Shown here piece by piece: positions 48,832 to 61,574 of a stretch of 64,000 bases of DNA. The notes below the pieces were generated by a model. The model was not told where the DNA came from. It worked only from the letters and a program-made list of their open reading frames with translations, and made no database searches. The stretch comes from Alviniconcha marisindica (taxonomy: Eukaryota; Mollusca; Gastropoda; Provannidae), in assembly GCA_018857735.1 (NCBI GenBank), contig JABMCL010001030.1, positions 164,501-228,500 of the forward strand. The letters are read 5' to 3'. Both the position numbers and the translations under genes were made by a program. Within the stretch, counting starts at the first letter, position 1, and every line of letters starts with the position of its first letter.

Positions 48832-51230
48832 GCACTGTGCAATAAAACTATCAATGCACACACATGCATGCACGCACGCACGCACTCACTCACTCACTCA
48901 CTCACTCACTCACTCACTCACTCACTCACACACACACACCTATGGATGGGAAAATTGATACAGCTGTGATGATGACAGTTTAGAAAATGTTATAATCATG
49001 TCCATAATTATATATTCATGATACAAAACCTGAAATACGTTTTAGCACCTTTTGTTGCTGCCATGCCCTTGGATTTTGATCAGTCAGTCATGGAAAGTGG
49101 TATATGGAACTGTAAACTAGCTACTGTCATGCAAAGTTTGATGGTTATAAAAACTGGTATGGCTGGGTACAGCTCAAGAGAGGTTAAAATAAAATTGTCA
49201 TACAAAGTATGAAACAACTGATTCCAATATCCCCCCCCCCCCCCCCCCCCCCCCCCCCCACCCCCAAGCCTTAGGTTGATTATGCAGGGTAAAACAAACA
49301 ACAACAACAAAAACCACCCTCTCGCTTATACAGTAGTGTCCCTGAAAATCCAATAGTAACTTCAAAGCTGGGAACTGCATCAATTACTTGTCTTAGAACC
49401 ACAGTAACACCAAAACAAACAAAAAGCAAAACAAAAAAGCACCACTTATGTCAAATGGCACACATACATGTCAACCATACACAATTTGAGCTTTATTATG
49501 TGTGGACCTATAGTTAGAATTAAAGCTTTCAGTTTCACATCTTTTATGCAGCTGATAATCAAATCTGCTAAAGGTCACTGCTAGTGGTATGAACAGGTTG
49601 GGCTCCATAAACTGGGCTGCCGCCATTCAAAGTTTGACACTGACGACACTGACAGTGTCCTGGAAAATGACATCATTAAGGTGTCTGATACTAAGCCAGC
49701 TGGACACCCTTAGGCCTTACATAACACTGATCATAACACCCACATTTTTTCATACGAGTCAGTCAAATCATGGTCTCATTCAGTTCAGTATTAGCCCTTG
49801 CTAAGGGAAAGCTGTGCTCCAAACATTGTAAAGACTTGGGCTACCAGTTTGAAATATCACTTACAACAAACACACACACACACATACACACACACACATG
49901 CGCGCGCGCGCCTGCATGCACACACACACATACACACACACACACACTCACACACAAGCATGCACACACACACACACACACATGCCTGCGTGCACACACA
50001 CGTGCACGCACACACACACACACAGCAGGATTTTGGCCCACTGGAAGAAAATAACATCAAATAAAGAAATAAACATCACCTAACACTAACGCTGACAAAA
50101 TGCCAAGCGTTCGCAATTTTTTTTCTTCTAGTCTGCCAGCTTGGTTTCTGGTGATTGCTGCTGCATGCATGCGAGTCAGCAGCTGAGGTCATTTCAAGGA
50201 CAGTAACAAAAAAGCCACACCTGACAAAAGCGCTGCAATCACAATGCAGACGGATGCACACAAGGTTCCTGTTCCCATTGTGCAGGATTACGAAGAACGC
50301 AGGTCCTTCGAATCAGCCCGCCCTCTAGCACTTGTCAGGAAGTAACAGAAATGGTGCCTGCATGCTCTCTCCAAGGTTGTTTACATCCAGCTCACTTTCC
50401 TCCACTTGACACTCTCCCCCCCCCCCCCACCCCCCCCCCCCCAACCCTCCATTCCCAACCTGTTTCTTGCCCTTTGTGTCATTGACAAAGCTTCCCACTT
50501 ATTCTGGGCTCTCAAAATTAATGGAAGCCCCAAGCAGAGAAGCAATCACTGGTCCTATCAGCAGCAATGGAACAAAAAGTACACTCACACTCACAGCAGT
50601 TTTTAAGCCGATTTACGACCTGCTTTGTTAAAAAGTGTCAGCATCACCATCTTGAACAAGGCTGTGGTGCCGTGAATGTACAGATCCGGTATGCGTAGCA
50701 GCAGTATGCAGTACATATCGCAAGCCAACTGTTTCAGAGTGCAATGACATATGGCAGTGCCCTGAGGAGTTCAAATTTGAAATATATATTAAAAAAAGCA
50801 CTTCTGTTGCACTGATATTGACAGAACCATCACACAAATCCTGCAAATGGAAAAATTAGATTAAAAAACAACAACGACATTTTCAGGCCATTTTGTGGGG
50901 TCAAGTGGGGTCCACTTTTATATTTCTTCTCAGCTTAAAATCTCCAATATCGATAATCTAATGGCGTCTCCCCCCCCCCCCCCCCCCCCCCATGACGAAA
51001 GCAACTGTTACAGTGTTTGTTTAGACAGGAACTGAATCAGTTATTTGTTTTGAATGTTGACACCTCTATGACCTTGACATCAATTCTATTTCCCTGAAAC
51101 CTGTTATATGCATGAGACATGTAAAGTGGCAGAGTTACAAGTGCTTAGCATGCCCTTGAACAGTTTGACTTACAAGTGCTTAGCATGCCCTTGAACAGTC
51201 TGACATCACTGCAGTGATCTTGGTATAAGG
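46500..51230. other. intron, mixed unique and simple repeats
   Basis: CA array (46721-46755), G run (47452-47472), compound CA / CACT block (48638-48940) flanked by two copies of ataaaactatcaatgcacac (48608 and 48841), retroelement-like tail (48545-48612), a 29-base C run (49231-49259), CA/CG arrays (49869-50025), C runs (50417-50442, 50970-50991). No exon was found. Confidence 0.65.
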
Positions 51231-51234
51231 TGAC

Positions 51235-51935
51235 TGGTACTACCACTAGTGTGAACGTGTAAAACCTGGTAGCATGAATGTGTAATGCTCATAATTAGCA
51301 TAGTTAGTATCAGGTCACTGCAACTGCCAGTAGTATGAATGTGTAAAACCTGGTAGTATGGAAGTATAACACTTACAATTAGCATAGTTAGTATCAGGTC
51401 ACTGGAACTGTCAGTAGTATGAATGTGTAAAACCTAGTAGTATGGAAGTGTAACGCTCATAATTAGCATAGTTAGTGTCAGGTCACTGAAACTGTCGGTA
51501 GTATGAATGTGTAAAACCTAGTAGTATGGAAGTGTAACACTCATAATTAGCATAGTTAGTGTCAGGTCACTGAAACTGTCAGTAGTATGAATGTGTAAAA
51601 CCTGGTAGTATGGAAGTGTAATGCTCATAATTAGCATAGTTAGTGTCAGGTCACTGAAACTGTCGGTAGTATGAATGTGTAAAACCTAGTAGTATGGAAG
51701 TGTAACACTCATAATTAGCATAGTTAGTGTCAGGTCACTGAAACTGTCAGTAGTATGAATGTGTGAAACCTGGTAGTATGGAAGTGTAATGCTCATAATT
51801 AGCATAGTTAGTGTCAGGTCACTGGAACTGTCAGTAGTATGAATGTGTAAAACCTGGTAGCATGGAAGTGTAACGCTCATAATTAGCATAGTTAGTGTCA
51901 GGTCACTGGAACTGCCAGTAGTATGAATGTGTAAA
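51235..51935. repeat. 84-bp minisatellite, about eight copies
   Basis: The unit is gtatgaatgtgtaaaacctg, then tagtatggaagtgtaacgct, then cataattagcatagttagtg and a variable caggtcactg part. Confidence 0.95.
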
Positions 51936-52748
51936 GCTCATTAGCACGCACACTAATTTTACAATAATGATTTAAATTATCACCTTTACAGTGTACCAAA
52001 ACATCTCAATGCCAAGTTGATGTTTACTCCCTCACCTAACAGTTATTCACCATCACACAGTCTCACTTTCCTGTGCAAGTCAGAACATATCACCTGCTCT
52101 ATATAATATACAAACTCTGAGCTCAAACTACAGCCTAACAAACATGCAGCCACTCTCACCTGGTACCTTCCATCTGTCCTGCCTGCATGAAGATGCACTC
52201 ACACAGTTGCTGCAGTCTACTTTTTAGTAAGCGCACGCGCCAAAAGGTGAGTTTTTAAAAGATTTTTTTAAATCTGCTTGTGTGCCGGGTTAAGCTTACA
52301 ACCTGTTACACTTGGCCGACATATATAAATAACACACTCCCCTGGCAAATGAAGGCAGGGTGCCTTTCAAGATCAATAGGGAGACAACTTTTGCCATGCT
52401 TAATTCCCAGTGACTCCAGCTTGCAGTAGTTGTGTATAGGAAATGTGGACTGCTGCATCAGTAGGTTTCACTGTCAGCATACCTTTGTCGGACCCTGCAT
52501 CTTGCTCAGTCTTCTGCTCCTTGTTTTATTTAATGTTGACGAATGGTAACAAAGACTGTGTTTACACAGCATATGTATGTTAGACACTGTGCAACTGTTT
52601 TGTTTATCAAAAGCAATCTCAAAACCTACCTTTTCTCACAACTCAACTGTTGAATATGTGTCACACTTGTCCTTTCTTCTGTGATTATGACTTGTTCAAC
52701 TCAGTTCAGCTCTCCTCCCACCAATGCTGCCCACCCTAATTTGGACAC

Positions 52749-52772
52749 TGTGTGTGTATGTGTGTGTGTGCA

Positions 52773-52805
<33 letters not shown>

Positions 52806-53000
52806 ATGCGTGTGCATGGTTGGGCGCGCATGCATGCATGTGTTTGTGTGGCATGGTGTGGTGTGGTGCGTGTGTGTGTTCAGTTTGGTTCAAGATGGTA
52901 TCTATGCACTCACAAAAGCCCATATGTGCTCCAACCCATCTCTCAGAAGTTTGCCCAACATTGCCTTTCAAACAGTTTCAATGGTCACCCGACTGACGAT
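52749..53000 (+). repeat. TG array and dispersed repeat, copy 2 (partner at 5955)
   Basis: A TG/TGCA array at 52749-52880 is followed at 52888 by ttcaagatggtatctatgca, then caaaagcccatatgtgctcc and gcccaacattgcctttcaaa, matching 5962-6060. Confidence 0.75.
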
Positions 53001-54960
53001 GGCCCTCTCCTGTCCTTTCAAGGAAGATTGCCTAGCGCTTCCTCTTTCCATGCTTCTCTCCTCTAGTCAATCAATAGTGTGATGTCCTTGGCTTTGTGCC
53101 CACAGGTAGTGTCTCAAGCTCCTCAATACTTCATATCTTCCAAGAAGCAAGCCACCTTTGAGGGTTGCTTTGCCCGCCAGTCTACTTCCTCTGTCATTCC
53201 CCTTTACTCTGGCATGTCCAGGATATGCCACTTGAGAACAGCCAATATGAGAATTATACTGTATCAAAAGTATCATGAGAACTTGGCTGCTGCAAATAAA
53301 GCACGAGTCTCTATAACTACACGTAATGGAGACTCCCATTTTATTTGCACTAGACAAAAACTATTATATACAGCATCCAAAAAAATTCTCAATGGCTTTA
53401 AACAAATTCCAAGAATGACTTCCAGAGCTTTACAAAAAAAGAGTCTGATTCAGCCAATGGCTGGACGGTGCCTTATAGTCTGTGATGATGCAATGTAAAG
53501 TCTTACACCAAGGTATACAAGTTCTTTCTGCAGTCAATGTGGAGCTAGAAGAAGAAAAAAGTTTTTTATTTTTATTTTTTAAATCTAACCTATAATTGTA
53601 TGTAGTCCATCCGCTTTGCATTAGTTAACACAACTGAAGCGAACCAGATGTTTCACGGTGAAGGAGTTAAACCAGGAAGGAAAGAAGATGTTAAGAGAGA
53701 TTAATCGTAAAAGTGCTGTTGAGTGAGTAAAGGCCACCATGAATACACAGTCAGAATAATAGCAGTTATTCTACAGCACAGCATCTCACCAACAATGGTG
53801 ACCCCAACTCACTTTACAGAATCAAAGCAAGAAAGTGTGCAAAAAACCCGAAAAATAACACAGAAACATAACACTGCACTAGGCATGGGACCAAACGTAA
53901 AGCACACTTACCATTTTACGGCTCTCTCATGGGATACCATGGCTTTGCCAGTGGGGCTTTTAAAGCTGAGCGGTGCACAGAAACAAAATCAAATAAAAGT
54001 AAACAAAAGCAAACAGAAAGACAACCAAACAACAACCAAAACAACCAAAACATAAATATAAAAAACACAATAAAATAAATTATAAAAAAGCAAATGATCA
54101 GCCAACTCACATTCAAAACGGAAAATACAACTATCATTATTCGTTTTGACTCTCCTGGGACCTTAAGAACGGGCCATGGTTATTAAAACTGGTAAAACTG
54201 GAAAAAGGTTACTATGATAACTATCATCCAAAGTTTGAAAGAACTCTTCTAATTCTAAAGAGCATTCAACAAAAAAACACCAACAATAAATGTCTGCTGT
54301 AGCCTTCAAACATGCACACTAATTACCTCCATTCAAGTACACATCAATGTCACAAAAGGCACTTTTACACGTACCACCTTGTTTACGAATGTAGCGTTTA
54401 TATGAAGCTTGAACTCAACTGGATCAGAATTTACTGAGAACATACAACCTTCATTTGGACAGTTCCATCATTCCCCTGATGCGGGGAGCTTTGGGGCTGG
54501 TCAGATCACCACTTTACACATTTTACACGGATACAAAGATGTCTTACGGGGCTTTTGTTTTGGACACATTTGCTTATTCTGGACGTAATTATCCTCATCA
54601 TTACAAAGACTCACACGATTCACAGGCAAAGTCAAGCAGCAAAACAAATCACTACAAAACCAATAAACAAACTGAAACAACCCAACCAGAAAGGAGCACC
54701 ACTATATACCATTATTTCTGGTAAAGAACTCTTCCATGCTCTTTCTTCTCAGTTGCTGGTTTTAATTTGCAGGAAAAAAAACCCCTTCAAAACAACCCAG
54801 TGAGCAGACCTGTCAAATCACAGACCACCAAGTATAACCACTCACACATAATGATACATCCGAGCCAACAAGCTGACACAATTAAGCAAAGAAAATCAAT
54901 GGAACATAACCGCCAATCAACCAAGCATGTGAACAAGCTGTCAACAAGGACCGAATGATT
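53001..54960. other. intron, unique
   Basis: A plus-strand open stretch at 53079-53498 has no recognised domain. The block 53990-54100 is rich in CAAAA-type repeats. No exon was found. Confidence 0.5.
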
Positions 54961-55004
54961 TTTCACATTTAAATAATCCGGGAAACAGTGATCATCCAAC
55001 TTAC

Positions 55005-55073
55005 CTAAAATCCTGTGTGTCTTGAGTACTTTGTCGGCTCATGTTAAGTGAGGAGTTTCGACTTGTCTCTGGG
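55005..55073 (-). CDS. unc-13: unc-13 69-nt cassette exon, SRQSTQ copy A
   Basis: The exon has 69 nt (one nt, 22 codons, two nt), so it can be included or skipped in frame. The acceptor has a long T tract (tttttttttttgccccag) and the donor is TTTTAG|gtaagt. It encodes PETSRNSSLNMSRQSTQ then DTQDF. Its core SR.SS.N.SRQSTQ recurs in the next exon (46183), and the SRQSTQ codons differ mainly at third positions, which points to an old exon duplication kept under protein selection. The Ser-rich R-x-x-S sites could be kinase targets (inference). Confidence 0.85.
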
Positions 55074-55521
55074 CTGGGGCAAAAAAAAAACATCAAACAC
55101 ACTGATATATTAGACAGATCAAGAGACTGTAACTTCAAATGCCAATTAACACAACCCGAGTCCGCTGGCAAGGTATGCCACACAATAATGAAGTCTGCTG
55201 AAATGAGCACACTATGGACAGGTGGCCTGAATGTAATACCGTATGGAGGAAAGAAAATCAACAACAGCAAATGCTCAGTTAATTTATCCGTGCATTTAAA
55301 AGCTGAAAACAATAGTCTGCTGCTTCATTTTATTTTTTAACACATTCTCTTTAATGTAAACCACAGATATTTGTCAAGGTCACCCAAACCAGTAAGACTG
55401 GACAGCTATTATCATGAGAGCTTCAATGCAATACAATATGACTTTTATAATGCAATATGGCTTTATTGCCGAGTGACAAATAGACAGAATTATAAAACAA
55501 GGTGCCATGTTCACACAACAA

Positions 55522-55523
<2 letters not shown>

Positions 55524-55592
<69 letters not shown>
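55524..55592. repeat. CA microsatellite
   Basis: A pure array of about 33 units in the intron upstream of the 55-kb cassette exon. Confidence 0.96.
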
Positions 55593-57080
55593 CACACACA
55601 TTCACAGAAATCATGACTGCACCCTGTTGCCACAAAATGACACAATAAACACACAGGAGAACAGTGACAGCCTGTCACATCTATACTTAAAGTTAGGTCC
55701 TGTGAAATCAAGATCAAGAATGAGACATCCTTCCCCTAAGCACACCGATGAATGCTCCCCCTCCACCACACCCACACGTTAATTAGACTGCACGCTGTTG
55801 TCATAAAATGGCAATAACACACAGAGGACAATCAGACATATCCTGTGCACACAAAAGAATGTGCATGAACACACATTCTTCAGCAGGTCTTTTCTGAATC
55901 ACAGGATTAACAATTAAAAGACAAGTGCACTGACAGCTAAGTAACACACCAAAAACAACAACAACAAACAAACAAAAAATACCTCAGAATCTTACATGTG
56001 ACACAAAAGCACCCAACATCGAATAACAACACATTATTTTCCTAAAAAATAATAATCTGCCTTGTCCTATTTCCCTCCTCACGTGCTCCTGTTCAGGACC
56101 TGAAGCTGTTCAACTGAGTGCAGTTCTACCCAGATAATATTGCTTGAGAGTATTGATTCTCGTATGTGTAGCTACAGTCACCCCCTGCCTCCCTCCCCTC
56201 ATTTTCAAACGGAGGGAGTTCATTGAACAGCTGTTGGGGATGTAAAAGTCTACATCCAAATGAAATTCATGGTCCTTGACAACTTGTGCTTGCGCAGCCT
56301 GCAGCTGACACTGTTCAATAAGTAAGTGCAACGGGGCAGACACACACACGTATATGTATACACAATATACATGCTATTAACGGTCCGTCACAGTCTGAGC
56401 CAGTAAGCAAGTAAGCGGATTGTAACGTTCTGTCAACAGTACAGGGTCATTTCAGGAAGATCCAACTCTGTCATTAGCAACCACATATTTCAAACTCTTT
56501 TCCTGTGTAAACCCTTTCTCACCTGAAGTCTAGAGAAATCAAAACCCACACAAATATAAAACAAAACATACATTACACAAACATCAAACACAAACTTTCA
56601 AAGAGTTAGTCCCTGCTATTGCTGTTGTCAAAAAAGTATATGGGGCTCGAATGACCATTGCATCTGATTTATCAATATCAGACTAAAGAAGAAAAAAATG
56701 GGAAGAAAAAAAGGAATGGACAGAAACACTGCATCCAGAAATTAGAAATATTATATATATGCATAATGGCAAATACCAGCGCCCTATGGCATCAAGCTGA
56801 TCATACCACCTACCAACAATTATCTCCCAGTTGCTCAAAAAGATCGAGCCATAAAAAAGCCTATCTGTTAATGAAAAATATTGGAGATGTTTTCTGGGGA
56901 AAAAAGTCAGAAGTACGGGGCCATTTGCATAAAAAAGAAGAAGACCGAATTAAAGAGTGCCCATCCATGCCTGAGCCCTACTATTATTATTATTATTACT
57001 ATCACCCATAACCTCTGCTTCTATAACAAGCACTCCCACAGGAAACACCAATACAACTATGGCCGCGGGCTCCCTCTATA
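55593..57080. other. intron, mostly unique
   Basis: It contains a small ATT repeat (56980-57000) and a short mollusc-type block (56397-56460, agtaagcaagtaagcgg ... ttctgtcaacagtacagg). No exon was recognised. Confidence 0.5.
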
Positions 57081-57082
57081 AC

Positions 57083-59010
57083 CATCCATCAAGTCACACA
57101 CTCAGCCATCTTCACCCAGCCATCAAGTCACACACTCTGCCATAATATATCCACCCACCCATCAAGTCATACACTCAGCCATAATATCTCCACCCAGCCA
57201 TCAAGTCACACACTCAGCCATAATATCTCCACCCACCCATCAAGTCACCCACTCAGCCATAATATCTCCACCCAGCCATCAAGTCACACACTCAGCCATA
57301 ATATCTCCACCCACCCATCAAGTCACACACTCAGCCATCTCCACCCACCCATCAAGTCACACACTCAGCCATAATATCTCCACCCACCCATCTAGTCACA
57401 CACTCAGCCATAATATCTCCACCCACCCATCAATTTACCCACTCAGCCATAATATCTCCACCCAGCCATCAAGTCACACACTCAGCCATAATATCTCCAT
57501 CCACCCATCAAGTCACACATTCAGCCATCTCCACCCAGCCATCAAGTCACACACTCAGCCATCTCCACCCACCCATCAAGTTACACATTCAGCCATCTCC
57601 ACCCACCCATCAAGTCACACACTCAGCCATAATATCTCCACCCACCCATCAATTTACCCACTCAGCCATAATATCTCCAACCACCCATCAAGTCACACAC
57701 ACACACCCATCTCCACCCACCCATCAAGTCACACACTCAGCCATAATATCTCCACCCACCCATCAAGTCACACACTCAGCCATAATATCTCCACCCACCC
57801 ATCAAGTCATGCACTCAGCCACAATATCTCCACCCACCCATCAAGTCACACACTCAGCCATAACATCTCCACCCACCCATCAGTTTCAGCCATAATATCT
57901 CCACCTACCCATGAGGTCACACACTCAGCCATATCTCCACCCACCCATCAAGTCGCACACTCAGCCATAATATCTCCACCCAGCCATCAAGTCACACACT
58001 CCGACATAGTATATCCACCCACCCATCAAGTCACACACTCAGTCATAATATCTCCACCCATCCATCAATTTACCCACTCTGCTGTAATATCTCCACCCAG
58101 CCATCAAGTCACACACTCAGCCATAATATCTCCACCCACCCATCAAGTCACACACTCAGCCATAATATCTCCACCCACTCATCAAGTCACACACTCAGCC
58201 ATCTCCACCCACCCATCAAGTCACACACTCAGCCATATCTCCACCCACCCATCAAGTCACACACTCAGCCATAATATCTCCACCCACCCATCAAGTCACA
58301 CACTCAGCCATAATATCTCCACCCACCCATCCAACTTACACACTCAGCCATAATATCTCCACCTACCCATGAAGTCACACACTCAGCCGTATCTCCACCC
58401 AGCTATTAAGTCGCACACTCAGCCATAATATCTCCACCCACCCATCAAGTCACACTCAGCCATAATATCTCCACCTATCCATCAATTTACCCACTCAACC
58501 ACAATATCTCCACCCACCCATCAAGTTGCACACTGAGCCATAATATCTCCACCTACCCATCAAGTCACACACTCAGCCATATTATCTCCACCCAGCCATC
58601 AAGTCACACACTCAGCCATAATATCTCCACCCAGCCATCAAGTCACACATTCAGCCATCTCCACCCAGCCATCAAGTCACATACTCAGCCATTATTTCCA
58701 CCCAGCCATCAAGTCACACACTCAGCCATAATATCTCCATCCACCCACCAAGTCACTCAGCCATAATATCTTCACCCACCCATCAAGTCACACACTCAGC
58801 CATAATATCTTCACCCACTCATCAAGTCACACACTCAGCCATCTCCACCCACCCATCAAGTCACACACTCAGCCATAATATCTCCACCCACCCATCAAGT
58901 CACACACTCAGCCATAATATCTCCACCCACCCATCAAGTCACACACTCAGCCATAATATCTCCACCCACCCATCAAGTCACACACTCAGCCATAATATCT
59001 CCACCCAGCC
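57083..59010. repeat. 1.9-kb minisatellite, 39-bp unit, about 50 copies
   Basis: The unit is tctccacccacccatcaagt followed by cacacactcagccataata. A shorter variant lacks ataat. Substituted variants (cagccatc, caatttaccc) are interspersed in patterns suggesting higher-order duplication. The array stops about 60 nt from the donor of the 59073 exon. Confidence 0.97.
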
Positions 59011-59072
59011 ATCATCCCTGCACCCGCTGGGCAAAGAATACCACACCATGCAGTGGTGAAAGTGAAATCTAC

Positions 59073-59219
59073 CTCTGCTGACACTCCCATCTGTCATTGA
59101 TGAAGGACTGAGGTCTGCTGTTTGGCCGACTGTTGTAATACAGTGGTTCAGAGTCTGTGTCACTGCGACCGATGTGGTATGGACTTCCATCCTGGTAGTA
59201 ATCCTGGTCGCGCTCATAC
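59073..59219 (-). CDS. unc-13: unc-13 linker exon, YERDQDYY
   Basis: The exon has 147 nt (one nt, 48 codons, two nt) and is a multiple of three. The acceptor is aattgcag and the donor CAGCAGAG|gtagat. The product begins YERDQDYYQDGSPYHIG and ends INDRWECQQ, with an RPNSRPQSF stretch between. It is acidic, tyrosine-rich and likely unstructured. It ends in AG, so it can join either to the 55073 exon (C gives Ser) or directly to the 46183 exon (T also gives Ser). The 55-kb exon could therefore be skipped without changing frame. A 1.9-kb minisatellite begins about 60 nt after the donor. Confidence 0.9.
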
Positions 59220-59309
59220 CTGCAATTTCAGTTTCTGGTCTTAATATGCAACCTGTAATATTCTTGACCTGTTACGGTTTTTGCTCTTCTGTTTCCTCGA
59301 CCTGACACA

Positions 59310-59795
59310 GCCTGAGCGCCAACTCCAAGCACTGGTTTACAACAGCCATTCTCCAACCAGTGCCACAATTGGTTACACCACAGGTCTCCAAAAACTGTTA
59401 GCTAACCGACAGATTCTTTGTTGGTGCTCAAATACCAGTAAGATTGTAACAGACAACTAAAGTTGTATTAAGTGTTTCTTTTATTACGACCCATATTGCT
59501 TATGCCAGCACAAATAAAGCCCAAGTTGTTTGAATCAAGACAGAACTTATTTCTTTATCCGCAGTGGACATGCCCCATGTTCACATTATATGTGCTTTGA
59601 TGCTCTGTTGCTTTCACAGTCTAGTACCCAAACCTTTCAGGGGGTGCTGACAGCATTGGTGGACAGACTCGCAGAGATAAAAAAATAGAAAGAGTGTCCC
59701 TTTCAGTGGCGTAACCACTCCTGGCAGAGTTTGGAGGAAGGTGCCAGAAAGCGAGGCTTGGAGTGGCATCAACTGCTGACTCGCTCGTTCACCTT
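59310..59795 (+). mobile_element. SINE-like element, partial second copy
   Basis: The body matches the minus-strand element at 33222-33892: attggttacaccacaggtct, cagacaactaaagttgtatt, atgccagcacaaataaagcc, agtacccaaacctttcaggg and ggtgccagaaagcgaggctt occur in the same order. The tRNA-like head is missing, so it is 5'-truncated. Confidence 0.75.
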
Positions 59796-60069
59796 TAAGA
59801 ACACTGGCATCAGCATCTTCCTCGTTTCAAACCGCTGAAGCCTTTGGAGTGAGCCCGCTCACTTTTGTTTGTGCAGTTAGCTTGCTCTGCAGGCTTTTGT
59901 GCTTGTTTCGCCCCTCTCTAATCAACCATGTAGCTACTCTTTGTTTTCAGCTGTGTGGTTGGCTGGTTGTTTTGGGTGCAAGGATGAGCGTTTCTATTTG
60001 CAAAGATCTTGATAAGTACTTTCGGTTACACATACAGCGAGCAGATAAATGACCCTTTGTCTTGCTTAC

Positions 60070-60277
60070 CCTCGATCAAACGACTGATCGAACGATCGAT
60101 CGAAAGACTGGTCGAAGGAGTCAAAGTTTGGGTAGTCGCGAGAGTCTCGAGACATGTCTTCCCTCAGCCGGTAGGGATGGTCTGAGTGGCTGCGGTACTG
60201 ATGAGCTGAGGTGTTGTGCTGGTGCTGCACTGGGTAGTTGATGTCACTCGTGTAGTCGCTGTCTTCCGACATACCCG
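60070..60277 (-). CDS. unc-13: unc-13 linker exon, Ser/Asp/Tyr-rich
   Basis: The exon has 208 nt: two nt, 68 codons, two nt. The acceptor is catctttcag and the donor CGAGG|gtaagc. The product begins [17 protein letters not shown], has a His/Gln-rich patch ([11 protein letters not shown]), and ends with an imperfect repeat of the type [16 protein letters not shown]. It is probably disordered linker, with many Ser/Tyr residues that could be phosphorylated. In the plus strand the repeat reads as alternating tcgatcga blocks, a small in-frame coding repeat. Its last GG joins G of the 59219 exon to give Gly-Tyr-Glu-Arg. Confidence 0.88.
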
Positions 60278-60702
60278 CTGAAAGATGACAACAACGTTAT
60301 TTCATTACACTATACTTACAGAGAACTGTCAATGTGAAATGTTCATCAAAGTCAACAAATCCAAACTCCCAGCAACAAGATAAAGCGCAATGTCCTTCAG
60401 ACGAAGTGCCTCAGAACATGAGAATTATTCCTCAAAAGAGGAACTTGATTTCAACAGAATTATAAAATATAAGGAAAGTTCACAGAGTTCTTTCTGATGT
60501 TTTACAGAGCATTAGAAAACATTGCCACCTACCAGTGTGCAAGAAGAAGTAATTACTGCACGGAACTAATGAGGATACAAGTGCATTTGCACCTAATTTT
60601 GGACACAAACACACAGCATTCATAAATCTGATGTGGAATACATTAATTTGTATGCATAATGCACACCCACACATACATGTATGTATTCACACATGCATGC
60701 AA

Positions 60703-60707
<5 letters not shown>

Positions 60708-60750
<43 letters not shown>
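60708..60750. repeat. CA microsatellite next to a splice donor
   Basis: The AC array ends 8 bases from the donor of the 60759 exon. In the transcript it reads gtgagtttgtgtgtg. Confidence 0.95.
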
Positions 60751-60755
<5 letters not shown>

Positions 60756-60758
60756 CAC

Positions 60759-60804
60759 ACTGTGCATACGATGGTCTGCTGTGTTCGGGAATTGCAGCCA
60801 ACAT
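60759..60804 (-). CDS. unc-13: unc-13 46-nt small exon
   Basis: A small exon of 15 codons plus one nt encodes MLAAIPEHSRPSYAQ. The acceptor is catcacag and the donor CAGT|gtgagt. It starts in phase 0, matching the GAG end of the 62264 exon. It leaves a T that joins CG of the 60277 exon to make a serine codon, so three exons read through without a stop. The initial Met codon is internal, not a start. The donor is followed at once by a TG repeat in the transcript (AC in the plus strand, about 60711-60750), which may influence its inclusion. Confidence 0.8.
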
Positions 60805-60959
60805 CTGTGATGACACAAAACATAAATCATCACAGGATGAGAACAAATCAATCTTGTCACAGGACAAGAACAAATCAACCTTGTCTTTGCAGACAGCACA
60901 AAAATCACAAGAAAACAAGTTTTGATCGATCTCAGCTGAACTGACAACTGACAGCTAAT

Positions 60960-61570
60960 ATGTTAAAAAAAAATTGTAGTCACCTGCAGTGCTGGCATGC
61001 CGTGTTCACAGGCCAAGGGACACAACCCAATACAGATGCCAAACATCTCACTATGGTCACCAACCCCAGAGTTTCTCCCCATAATTATCTTCCACATTGC
61101 AGCGTGGAAAATGCCCTGAAACTTTGTCCTAGGAAGCCTATGCACATTCTGCCTTCAGTTTACGGAAGTGAAGCTAACAAGTCCTTTTTAGCAGTCACAG
61201 ATCTTTGCTTGGCTTTAAAAGCTCAAGACATAAATCATAAAGGACTCTAAAAATGAACAAAACATTACTATGCAATACCTAACAAATCTAAAATTAATGT
61301 ACTATTGTAAAGAAAAGGGTCAACCAGAGAAGTGATGCAAGAAAGACGATTCTTTCCAACTGACCCTGTCTAAAATGCCACCAGAAACTGTGGCCAGGCC
61401 AGCAAAATTAAGGAATGTATCTTCGCAAATTCCTGAGACAGGAATGTTCAGTGACTTCCTTCTCCTTGCGTCAATCTGCTCTCCCCACTTGAGTGAGACA
61501 TGAACCTTTCTTCATGAAAATTTGAATAAAAAATGTGCAGTCTGTTATTCTGTTGCACCAGCAGCCTAGA
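60960..61570. other. intron, unique
   Basis: No exon or recognised repeat was found on either strand. Confidence 0.5.
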
Positions 61571-61574
61571 TCCC

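Noticed and set aside
53079..53498. 139-codon plus-strand ORF
   Set aside because: No recognised domain. It follows a dispersed repeat and could be an old retroelement remnant, but nothing in it supports that.
57083..59010. CRISPR-like array
   Set aside because: Units are contiguous without unique spacers, in an animal intron: it is a minisatellite.
58978..59217. Minus-strand ORF MSATRITTRMEV...
   Set aside because: Wrong frame of the unc-13 exon at 59219-59073. The phase-consistent frame reads YERDQDYY.
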